This document shows, piece by piece, positions 1 to 9,172 of a stretch of DNA of 64,000 nucleotides (its first letter is position 1; each line of letters opens with the position of its first letter). Source of the stretch: Codonopsis lanceolata (taxonomy: Eukaryota > Streptophyta > Magnoliopsida > Asterales > Campanulaceae). The stretch spans positions 93,043,401 through 93,107,400 of the forward strand of contig CM028379.1 in the NCBI GenBank assembly GCA_013146195.2, written 5' to 3'. The notes beneath the pieces were generated by a model. The model saw only the letters and a program-made list of their open reading frames with translations. It was not told the DNA's origin and searched no databases. Both the position numbers and the translations under genes were made by a program.

Positions 1-115
1 GTGAACTACAAATCTAACAATCATTGAAAAATAAGCAAGCACATTCTTTATCCTCATTCCCTCAAACACCTTATAAGCTCTTACCCAATACTTCCACATT
101 TTGAATACTTCCAGG
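1..115 (-). pseudogene. PPR gene fragment (internal part), leftmost copy
   Basis: On the plus strand this stretch aligns closely with 6659-6765, inside the intact PPR-DYW gene, covering the part that encodes the start of one PPR repeat. Similarity stops near 115 and no open frame survives. It runs off the left edge, so more of this copy may lie outside. Because it corresponds to the middle of the PPR gene while the next copy to its right (1723-2325) corresponds to the C-terminus, it must belong to a separate, third copy of the locus. Decayed duplicate; no function inferred. Confidence 0.7.
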
Positions 116-289
116 AGAAAGTTTATTTTAACAAATGCAATTTCTTGGACGTCATTGATTGTTGCTTAAAACTTAAAAATAGGTGCAATCCCAAGCAAGT
201 CATGAAATATGTAGATTTCATCAATTAATCGGACAAACACGAATGTAATACTGAGTAGTTTGACTTGTCTTACAATCCAACCAACATAA

Positions 290-2325
290 AAGAAAGGCTA
301 AAATGTGACTTCTTCTCAAAGCAGTAACGAATCATTTGAGGAGCCACAGGTCAACCAGTAGTGCAGTTGGATGGAGGAGGTCCTACGAGCACAAATTGGG
401 GACCATATATCTCTCTTCTGACCAGAATATATTCCTTAAAATTAACACATTCATGTATAGCTTCACACAAATGAGAGAGGGAAAGAATATAATTTGAATG
501 GGGAAATTTGAACACTGAAAATGCTAAGTATACTCGAATCTGATTTCCACCAATACCCTTTAATGGCTATAAATTGGAAGTCTTTGAGCCAAGAAATAGA
601 TATAGGTATAGGAGAAGAGAGGTCTTACATGAAGGGCAAGAGTCTGTGTTTGGTAGCCAAGGATGACTTGCCGGCAGCTTCCAATTCATGGGTTCTGTTC
701 TCTATGGAGTTAGAGAGAGCCCTTTGTTTGGTTTTGCCAGGCAAGCAACTTGGCTAACTCGACACGCTCTTCTCTCTCATGCTAGCCCTTGTCTTCTTAA
801 CCGCTAGTCACAGCTTCTCAGACATATATTGCCTTTTCAATTTGACATATCTGTTTCTCTTCCGTAGTTTTTCCAAGTCCATAGCTAATTTATTTTACTT
901 TCATATGTGCTTATTATTATTGTATAAACAAAGTTTTGCACTCCCCCCCCCCCCAAAAAAAAAAAAAAAACATTATGATCACATTATGCATCAGAGAGTT
1001 CCCATTTTATGCTTAACAAAGAAGGTGTAGCACCCTCCACAAGATGACCATAGATAGTAGCATCGCAAGTACTCACCTTTTGAGGACCTGCGTTTTATTA
1101 TGAAATTCCCACAAATTTTAAAGGCCCCCTCCTCGGCTCCTCCTACGAAAAATAAAAAAATATAATTTTAGTTCCCCCTCACCATGCAACTGCTATGCAT
1201 GCAAAAACTGTGCATCAAATACTGACTTCTATATGATAGTACTACTGATGTAATGTGTTTATATCGTACAGAAACACAAACAATAGTAAGGTTTCTTCAT
1301 ACTGATGGAAATTACTGTGACAAACTTCCAACAAAGTACTCTCTTAATTTCCTGGGGTAAGACTGTGTTAGGCCCCTTCTAAACTCCGCAATTGTAGGAG
1401 TCTCGTGCAATGGGCCGCCCTATTTTTTCCTTCTTCATTTTTTAAAATATTTTTTGGCAGCATACATTCTGAATACATACCTTTTTCTTTTTTCTTTTTT
1501 TAACAGCAAATAATCTTGACTGATGCTTATTCTATCTTTCATAGATGGTGCAGAACAATGTACCAGGTAACCCATACAATCCAGACAATCTTATGAGACT
1601 GTGATGTAAGGATTTCCTCTGAGTGCAATGTAGAGGTCTTTGACTGAGGCTATGTTAACACAATCCATGATTTAAACAAGCAAGTTAAATGCATTTCTAA
1701 TTTTGCAACCTCTACTTCAGACATCAAAATTTTCCACAGGAAGACACCCCATTACTAAAATGGTGGAATCTCATATTATCCCTAACAACAATCTCTCTAC
1801 CAGTGATCTAAGATGTGCCATACATAAACAAGTGGCAATCCTCACATGTCCTGAGATTCTTGGCAATTCTTATGGTGCAACCATCAATAGAACTGGGCAG
1901 CCCAAAAGTCAAAGATTGCTTCTAACTTTGACGCATTAGTATCTTCTTCTTTATTTCATCATTGACATCATAGGGCACAGAACCCAAATTTGGTTCATAC
2001 CCTTCAATTTCAACCTATACAGAAGAACCAATACCTGCTTAATCTCAGTAGCATTTGAATGACTATACATATCCGCTGCAAAGAATTCATGAATGATCCC
2101 TTTCTCTCCTTCAACCAGACTACACCCAGGACTCTTCCTTTAAACCATTTGCTCTCATCAGTTTTCTTGTAGAAGCATGTATGTTAGAAAGCGCCATGTT
2201 ATTTCCAACTTCATGGGGTTCAAGCTCAAACAAATGAGCTGCAGCTATTTCATCAATAAGAATTCTGATGGATGCGGCAAGCTCCAAGCAGCGATCCCCA
2301 GACAACAAAACTGTGCACTATGGGT
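290..2325. repeat. Left unit of a ~2-kb tandem segmental duplication
   Basis: This segment aligns, with many small indels, to 4310-6390: first about 1.4 kb of sequence lying 3' of the PPR gene (for example 521-740 matches 4570-4830, and 1170-1330 matches 5150-5340), then the C-terminal part of the PPR coding region. The two units are in the same orientation and about 4 kb apart. A run of C followed by A at 944-970 is a simple repeat inside it. The non-coding part shows no gene of its own. Confidence 0.75.
1723..2325 (-). pseudogene. PPR-DYW gene C-terminal pseudo-copy
   Basis: The minus strand encodes a decayed version of the C-terminal E/E+/DYW part of the intact gene at 5767-7740. Residues readable on the minus strand such as AAAHLFELEPHEVGN match AASHLFELEPNEVGN of the intact protein. 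The antisense of the DYW end is likewise parallel between 1758-1935 and 5800-5960. Indels and stops break the frame, and nothing matching the N-terminal two thirds of the gene is present; homology ends at about 2325, where unrelated sequence begins. This is a truncated duplicate left by local tandem duplication. Confidence 0.85.
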
Positions 2326-2878
2326 ACCAATGCCACCACTGGCTGTGATACACCCAGTGGCGTGATACTGACTATGGTACTGGTACTGGTGAGCATCATA
2401 ATGATGTGCAACAGCACCAAGGTGGTGTCACTGACATTCTTCATCGTCTGGCAGCTCCAACTCTAGCTCCGTAAGTAATTACCCTCTCAATGATTAATCA
2501 CAAATTGGGTTTTCCAGAAGAGTGACAGAGGATCTTCAAATAATAATAATAATTAATGCATTTAACTGTAAAAAAAAAAAGAAAAAAAATTAATGCATTT
2601 TCCTTAAAATAACTAATGACTAACATTTGAGGAATTAAGTCATTCTTTTTTTTCAATTTTTTGGATATCTCACCCACCTCAAAATATCAATTATGTATGT
2701 GATTGGCTATATAACTAAATCACATGCTTATTAGTTATTACATCTGTTAGAGCTGCAAATATGATCTTCTCAAGATTTTAATCTAATTTTAAAGTTAATT
2801 CTGAATTGAACATCTTTTTGGGTTATCTCTATAATTGTGATTGTGTGTGTTGCTGGTGTTGTTTCTATATGTTTGCAG
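2326..2878. other. Gene-free AT-rich stretch
   Basis: No supported gene. It contains short A-runs and two copies of ATTAATGCATTT around 2553 and 2590. The last 40 bases are pyrimidine-rich and end in a good 3' splice site (TTTGCAG at 2872-2878), which looks like the remnant of the intron that precedes the dehydrin-like exon. No first dehydrin exon could be found in this stretch. Confidence 0.5.
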
Positions 2879-3100
2879 AATGGGGATGATGGGTTAAGTG
2901 CAAGGATGAAGAAGGGGTTAAAAGATAGGATAGAGGAGAAGATTTCGGGAAGGCACAAGGGAGAACAAAGAAAGTCAACTACGACTCTGTGGGAATATGG
3001 GTATGGGAGAGACTGGGAAAGCATGCACATGGCCATGAGAAGAAAGGGATGATGGAGAAAATCATAGAGATCATGCCACCATTAGAGTGTGTCAGTATGT
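2879..3100 (+). pseudogene. Dehydrin (XERO/RAB18-type) second exon, decayed
   Basis: After a 3' splice site at 2878 the plus strand reads NGDDGLSARMKKGLKDRIEE.., then a Lys/Thr-rich linker, then, in a frame shifted by one base, HGHEKKGMMEKIIEIMPP. These match the two lysine-rich K-segments of SK2-type dehydrins (family consensus EKKGIMDKIKEKLPG), which are stress-induced hydrophilic LEA proteins that protect membranes and proteins during drying. The order DDG - K-segment - STTT linker - K-segment is that of the XERO/RAB18 group, whose single intron lies just before this point in the serine tract. The frameshift near 3020, eroded K-segments and lack of a first exon argue for a pseudogene. A 3'-UTR-like tail follows to about 3340. 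Confidence 0.7.
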
Positions 3101-3540
3101 ATATATGGTACAATAATTCCCATGGCAATAAGTTGTTTCAATATTTCTACATCCACTTGTTTGTTTAACTTGTGCTTTTAGGGTTTGGCTTATAGAATAT
3201 AAAACTAATAGGCAGTTGGTTTTGCTATTTTTAGGTAAAACAGCTGCATGCTGTACTATGTATGTTTGTGCTGCTCTATGAGCATTTATATAGCGCCTTG
3301 TTAATTGATCTGTGTACTTGTGTACTCAAGCTTTGTTTCACTTGTCCTAGACTTGGCTGTGTACTACCATGAGGTGTATTTTCAACAGCAAACAAGGGGG
3401 CTCCCACCAAGTTAAGGGCAAAAGGCATCCCACAAAGTTTTTAAGATATTTGAATTATGATTCCAAGTGCTTGAGCTTGAAATTCACTTTCGACCTCACC
3501 CAAGTTTTTCAATCCTTATTGTAATGACCCGCCAAAGAAG
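3101..3540. other. Probable dehydrin 3' trailer and spacer
   Basis: Pyrimidine- and TG-rich sequence following the dehydrin-like exon looks like an old 3' UTR as far as about 3340. From 3340 to 3540 there is nothing recognisable. Confidence 0.35.
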
Positions 3541-3850
3541 AGGTTCAAATTTCTCTAGAATGTTCTGGAGGCTTCAAGATGGTGTCAAGGGAACACTAGA
3601 TGATTCTAGAATGTTTTGAAGGCTTCAAGATGTGTCAAGGGAACGCTAGATAATTCTAGAGAGTTCCAGAGGCTTCAAAATGTTTCAAGGGAACACTAGA
3701 TAGTTGTAGAAACCTGTACTAATTACTAGATGTTTCAAGGGAATGCTAGATAATTCTAGGAACTTTCGGAGGCTTCAAGATGTTTCAAGGGAACACTAGA
3801 TAGTTCTAGAAACCTATACTAGTTACTAGATAGTTCAAGATGTTTTAACT
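3541..3850. repeat. Degenerate minisatellite, ~5 units of 55-60 bp
   Basis: Five imperfect copies of a unit with the order CTAGAtnaTTCTAGAA - GTTC - GGAGGCTTCAAGATG - TTTCAAGGGAAC occur back to back, with some units partly merged. TTCTAGAA, and GAA-nn-TTC arrays such as AGAATGTTCT, fit the inverted nTTCnnGAAn pentamers of heat-shock elements. This may be chance in a repeat, since the nearest gene on the right (PPR, minus strand) has its 3' end facing this way. Confidence 0.75.
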
Positions 3851-4309
3851 CTGGGTTATTTCAACCCCATTCTGTAACCAAGCTATATGCTTCATGAGTT
3901 TGATTCAAGCCTAAACTTTATATACTAGCTTTATGCAAACTAAGTCAAGTTATCTACAAATCAAGCTCAAGTTTAGCTTGATCTTCATGCACAATAGATC
4001 TAGTTATAAACAAACGAGTCTTTAGACTTTCTTGATATCAAACTCAACAAAGCTAACATCAAACTAGATGTTTACACAGAATGCAAGAATTGCCAACTAA
4101 ATCATATGCAAGCCCAGTAGGAAGCAGCTCTAGTTGCTGCTGTAATGAATCTTATGATATATTAAAACTGAAAAAGAACAAAAACAAATTCAAGCCCAAG
4201 CCCAAGCAAATTATAAAAAAAGTGAATCTTGGCAATTTACCGGGCAAACAAGAATTTAACATGGGTAGCTTAACTGGTAAATAGCTTGCCTTGCTTTACA
4301 CTCAAATCA
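3851..4309. other. Gene-free spacer
   Basis: Contains AAGCTC/AAGCTTGA-rich sequence (3900-4080) resembling, at low similarity, the AGCTTGAGCTCG-rich elements at 20169-20536 and 50386-50790. It may be an old relic of the same transposon group. A 67-codon open stretch at 4081-4284 is low-complexity (Lys/Asn/Pro) and not credible as a gene. Confidence 0.35.
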
Positions 4310-5766
4310 ACAGAAAAGGCTAAAGTGTGACTATTTCACAGCAGTAGAGCATCATTTGGAGGAGCCAAAGGTCAGCGGTAGTGAATCTTGAGAGATCTTT
4401 TTCCTTCTGGCTGAAATTCCCACTCCATTAACCAGCCAGAAGAGCACAAATTGGGGACTCTGAATCTGTCTTCTGACCAGAATATATTCCTTCATGATTT
4501 GTGCATGGCTTCATGCAAATGACAGAAAAAGAAGTATGGTTTGAATGAGCAAATTTGCAACACTAAAAATGCTAAACTTAAATACAAATCTGATCTAAAC
4601 CAATACCCTTGATGGCTATAAATAGAGTCTCTGAACCAAGAACTGGCATCTCATTGGAGGAAGATAACAAATGCAGTAAGATAGGAGAAGAGAGGTCTTA
4701 CATGAAGAGCAAGAATTTTGTTTGGTAGCCAAGGATGACTTGCCTGTTTCTATCATTCCCGGCGTCTCTTCTCCATAGAGATTAGAGGAAGCCCTCTGTT
4801 TGGTTTTGACCAGGCAGTCAACATGGCTAACTTGACATGCTCTTCTCTCACATGCTAGACCTTCTCTTCTTCCCCCCAGGCACAATTTCTTAAACTTATA
4901 TTGCCTTTTCACTTTAACATCTCCTGTTTCTTTTCCAGCTTCTCAAGTTCAATGGTATTTTTTTTCCACTTCTTCATATGTGCTTGTTGATTACTGTAAC
5001 AAAAGTTTGCACTACTTGCTGCAAAACAGAAAATGCATTATGTATGAATCCCATTATTCCCTTTATACGCTAGTCAAGTAAGGGTAGCACACTGGCTGGC
5101 CAAAGATTGCACATCACTTTCCATGCTTGAAAAAATGAAAAAGATAATCATAATTATCCCCCCTCACCATGCAAATTCGAAATGAGTAGGTCAGAATACA
5201 AGAAGCTTATGCATGCAGAAAATGTGCATAAGACTCTGTACATTATACCCTTATCATAGAACTACTAATGCATTGTTAAATCATACAAGTCCAAAAGAAA
5301 TGGTAAGGTTGTTCCATAGTGACCTGGAAGTCATGGTTTTGAACTACTGAAAGTCTCAGCTTGGAGGGTTAGACTGACGACATTAGACCTTCCTGAAGTC
5401 CGTAATGGTGTGGCTCATCGTCTTGTTTTACAGCAGAGTATCCTGAATTCATACCATTGCTCACTATAGTTTAAATACTTGGTGTAGAACAATGCTTATG
5501 GTATTAAGGATCCTCACTGAATATTTCTCTGTGATGTAAACCAAAGAATATAGAGTAGAAAGGCACGTTTACCTCATGATAATGGCAGCAATAGCAATAT
5601 TAAGGTATAACATCCTCCCATCATTTCTCCACAAATAAGCTATGGTAAGAATCTAGGATTCTCTCGTCAACTTAAATACTGCAAGACCTTGCCAGAGGCT
5701 ATCATAAACCCAATCTGGGGTTTGAAAAAGACCCTGTCAGCTTCAGCATTGCAATTACAGCTTCAG
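4310..5766. repeat. Right unit of the segmental duplication (3' flank of PPR gene)
   Basis: Partner of 290-1722. It lies immediately downstream of the PPR stop codon (minus strand) and presumably holds its 3' UTR. The duplication continues through the coding region to about 6390. Similarity between the two flanks persists over roughly 1.4 kb although neither contains an open frame. No other gene is visible. Confidence 0.7.
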
Positions 5767-7740
5767 TCACCAATAATTCCGACAAGAACACGTGCCATTA
5801 CTAAAATGGTGGAATCTCATATTATCCCTGACAATAATCTCTCTGCCAGTGACCTGAGATGCGCCACACATAAACAGGTGACAATCCTCACATATCCTGA
5901 TATTTTTAACAATTCTAATGGTGCCACCATCACCAATACTAAGCAGCCCATAAGCCAAAGCTAGCTTTTCGCTATGACTCATGAGTATCTTCTTCTTTAC
6001 TCCATCATTGACATCGTAGATCGCAGAACCCAAATTAGGTTCATACCCGATCAATTTTAATCTATACAAAAGATCCTCCAACGATTGCTTAATATCAACA
6101 CTATTTGGATGATCATTCATGTTCCCTGCAAAGAATTCGTGAATGACCCCATTCTTCCCTTCAACCCAACTACATGCAGGATTCTTCTTCAAACCCTTTG
6201 TTCTCACCAGCTTCCTTACTCTTGAAACATCCTCCCACCTTCTTGCAGATGCATATATGTTTGAAAGCAACATGTAGTTTCCAACTTCATTAGGTTCAAG
6301 CTCAAACAAATGGCTTGCAGCAATCTCAGCTATGTTGGGATTCCGATGGATGCGACAAGCCCCAAGCAGGGCTCCCCAGACAACGACATTGGGCTCCATA
6401 GGCATAGTCTTAACAAGGTCAAGAGCTTCTTCCAAATGCCCAGCCCTTCCGAGAAGATCAACCATACAAGCATAGTGCTCGGGCAATGGAGTAACACCAT
6501 AACATTTTTCCATCACTGCAAAATAGTGCTGACCTTGTTTAACAAAACCGGCATGACTACATGCCGTAAGAACTCCTACAAATGTTACCCTATTAGGTAC
6601 TATCTCAGTTTTCACCATCTCCTCGAACAATTCAATTGCTGCACTTGCACGACCGTGAATTGCAAATCCAACAATCATCGAACTATAAGAAAACACATTC
6701 CTTATCCTCATTCTCTCAAAAACTTTATATGCTTCATCGATACTTCCACACTTTGAATACATGTCTATCAATGCAGACCCCACAAGAACATTATTAGCAG
6801 GTCCAAACCTAAACTTCTCAGCAACATTCCGAATCCAATCCGCATACTTAATCACCCGCAATTGTGCACAAGCCGAAATAACACCAATCAACGTGACTTC
6901 ATCCGTCTCAACACCCTCCCTCTCCATCTGCTCGAAAAACTCCAACGCCTCCCTAGGCCTAGAATTCTGCGCAAAACCTGTAACCATGGAAGTCCACGCC
7001 ACCATATCCTTTACGGGCATTTTCTCAAACAGCTCACCCGCCGCCACCATATTCCCACTTTTCACATAAGCAACAATCAACGACGTCCAAGAAATCACAT
7101 CTCTATCAGGCATTTCATCAAACACCTTACGCCCGCAGCCCAAGAACCCACATTTCACATACATATCAATCATAGTATTACCCACATACAAATCTGAAGA
7201 AAACCCACCAAGATTTATGACCTGGGAATGAATCTGCATACCCAAATTCACGTTCCCAGCCTCACCGCAAGCCTTAAGCAAAGCCGTAAATGTAAATGAA
7301 ACCGGCCCTGTTCCCTTCTTTCTCATTGCATTGTACAAAGCCACGGACTTAGAAAAGAGTCCTTGAATTAAGTACCCGCGAATTAAAGCGGTCCATAGAA
7401 ATGGGTTTGGGATTTTCACCTGTTCGAACATGAGGCGCGGGTAGGGGTCCATTGGGACGTCAAGTTTGGTTAGAGTGCGAATGAGCTTGTTGAGGACGTA
7501 GCATGATTGGTCGAGATTGTGGCGGATGAGATGGGCGTGGACTTGTTTGACTTGGTTGAGGCGATTGGAGTTGTCGAGGTGTAAGATCAGTTTCGTTTCC
7601 AAAAGTTTCCTTTGGGAGAAAGGAACGAAGAAGGGATATTGCGGGGTTGGCGCGGGTTGGGGTTCTTGTTTGTAAAGAAGGTTTTTCAGATTGAGACTTT
7701 GGAGCTTGATTGTTTCCTTTCGAGTCAGACGAGAAACCAT
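5767..7740 (-). CDS. PPR protein, PLS class with E/E+ and DYW domains
   Basis: Single-exon gene of 657 codons. A TTG nine bases upstream extends the frame, but the first ATG at 7740 is the sensible start. The order is an N-terminal leader (about 1-60, Arg/Lys/Ser-rich, suggesting an organelle target), about 12 PLS repeats (typical pieces VISWTSLIVAYVKSGNM, NVFSYSSMIVGFAIHGRA), E/E+ motifs, and a DYW cytidine-deaminase-like domain. The DYW zinc motifs are intact: HSE at 589-591 and CEDCH at 617-621. The last three residues are NYW rather than DYW. Family proteins bind single-stranded RNA base by base and direct C-to-U editing or other processing in mitochondria or plastids. Sequence and length recall Arabidopsis At5g44230 (from memory, not searched). 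Tandem pseudo-copies lie to the left. Confidence 0.95.
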   Translation of the reverse strand: MVSRLTRKETIKLQSLNLKNLLYKQEPQPAPTPQYPFFVPFSQRKLLETKLILHLDNSNRLNQVKQVHAHLIRHNLDQSCYVLNKLIRTLTKLDVPMDPYPRLMFEQVKIPNPFLWTALIRGYLIQGLFSKSVALYNAMRKKGTGPVSFTFTALLKACGEAGNVNLGMQIHSQVINLGGFSSDLYVGNTMIDMYVKCGFLGCGRKVFDEMPDRDVISWTSLIVAYVKSGNMVAAGELFEKMPVKDMVAWTSMVTGFAQNSRPREALEFFEQMEREGVETDEVTLIGVISACAQLRVIKYADWIRNVAEKFRFGPANNVLVGSALIDMYSKCGSIDEAYKVFERMRIRNVFSYSSMIVGFAIHGRASAAIELFEEMVKTEIVPNRVTFVGVLTACSHAGFVKQGQHYFAVMEKCYGVTPLPEHYACMVDLLGRAGHLEEALDLVKTMPMEPNVVVWGALLGACRIHRNPNIAEIAASHLFELEPNEVGNYMLLSNIYASARRWEDVSRVRKLVRTKGLKKNPACSWVEGKNGVIHEFFAGNMNDHPNSVDIKQSLEDLLYRLKLIGYEPNLGSAIYDVNDGVKKKILMSHSEKLALAYGLLSIGDGGTIRIVKNIRICEDCHLFMCGASQVTGREIIVRDNMRFHHFSNGTCSCRNYW

Positions 7741-9172
7741 TAGTAACAAGACTTCAACTTTACAGATTGCATTAACAGTTCAGTTAGAACTTGGAAGAAT
7801 TGGAAGAAGAAGAAGGTGTTTGGCGCCCAAATGTTGGCATTGGTAATGGCATTTTGGTAATTTAGACAGTTCTTGAGGGTAATTATAAGTACCTCCACAC
7901 AGGTATTTTAGCACAGAAAGACTAGTTCTTTACGCTCTCTTCATTTTCTTCGGTCGATTTCGGCGAAAATCACAGGTTCTCTCTCTCTCTCTCTCTCTCG
8001 CCCTCCACTTGTTCTGTGTATGTATTTGTGAACATATAACTATTGCGATTGTTTTGGAGTGAATTTCATTTTTTATATTTCTATTGACTTGTGGGGATTC
8101 AATGTGTGGTGCTCTTAAAATTCGTATGTTTCTACTTGAATTTGTATATATAGTCGTTAATTGTTATACTAGATCAATTATTTGGTCGTTTGGGGATAAT
8201 TTGTAGCTTTTACCCATTGAAGTTTTTTTTCACATAAGAACCCCACAACTTGTAATTCCTCCCTAACCCTTGTTGCTTCTGAAGTTGAATGCTGTTTGGG
8301 GAATTCAATTTCCATGACAAAGTTAAAGCTTGGGTTAATTGAATTTTTGCCCTGTTAACTTTCCCCACTTTCTTATGAGGGCAAAAATGCAGTTAACCCG
8401 CTAAAGTTTGTATCGGTGAACAATGCTTGTAAAGAATTTTCCTCAATTGCATCCATCTAAAGATCCTACGGAGTATTTTATTCCTGAATTTCTTAGTCGT
8501 TTAAGCTTAGGTCTCAAATTTCAAGTTGGTTTTCTTGATATATACTTCCCTGTTACCAAAAAGAGTCATACTAATTCTTTTGAGTTTGTAAAAAGAGAGG
8601 CGCATTTCCAATTTTAAGCTATAAATTGACACTACTTGTTTAATGTACTTCTTTGTTTGGAGAACATGATATTTATTCAACGTGTCATATGAGGAAAGAT
8701 ACTCTCCTCTATCCCAAATTACGAAGTGTCCCGGACATCTCAAAATAAGTGTACCCTTTCCTTTCTTATAAAGTGTTTTAAAGCAAAGTGTCTATCATTC
8801 TCTATTTAATTGTGAGTATTTGATAACCACTAAATGATAATTTGAGGTAGTCAAGGAAAAGCGCAAGTAAACCGGTGTAAATTCAATAGAGGACACTTAC
8901 GGAGGGAGTATAATTTTAGTGTTACTCAAAGGACATATATAGAAGTAAAAGTACAAGTTTAGAAAGTTTGACTTTCCCAAATGCCACACTTCTTCTTCTT
9001 CTTTTTTGGGGGAGGGGGGGCGGGGGGAAGAAGTATGTTCTATTCACTTTCTGGAAAAACTGGCTACTGCTGTTTGTTCAATTGGTAAGGAGCTTGATCA
9101 TGAAGAATTCTAATTTTGGATTATGGTTTAGTGACTGAAGGGAGTCTGTCTATGTTCATTACAGAATTTAAC
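7741..9172. promoter_or_regulatory. Divergent upstream region of the PPR gene and the small gene
   Basis: The PPR gene reads leftward from 7740 and the small gene rightward from 9173, so they share this region. Around 7915-8010 lies a likely transcribed leader of the right-hand gene: a pyrimidine-rich block with a (TC)n run at 7978-7999, typical of plant 5' UTRs. An intron then presumably extends to the acceptor ATTACAG that ends at about 9164, eight bases before the ATG at 9173. A Stowaway MITE sits at 8702-8908. No open frame of note occurs. Transcription starts cannot be placed from sequence alone. Confidence 0.5.
8702..8908. mobile_element. Stowaway-like MITE (~207 bp)
   Basis: Flanked by TA on both sides (8700-8701 and 8909-8910). 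Terminal sequences are CTCTCCTCTATCCCAAATTA on the left and the complement of CTCCCTCCGTAAGTGTCC on the right, the classic CTCCCTCCGT ends of plant Stowaway/Tc1-mariner MITEs. There is no coding capacity. It lies in the probable 5'-UTR intron of the small gene. Confidence 0.7.

Noticed and set aside
6310..7197. Open frames on the plus strand up to 148 codons across the PPR gene
   Set aside because: They lie antisense to the intact PPR gene and show no protein-like pattern; the minus-strand frame explains them.
7741..7749. TTG extension of the PPR frame upstream of 7740
   Set aside because: A TTG start is not expected in a plant nuclear gene and the first ATG gives a normal N-terminus.
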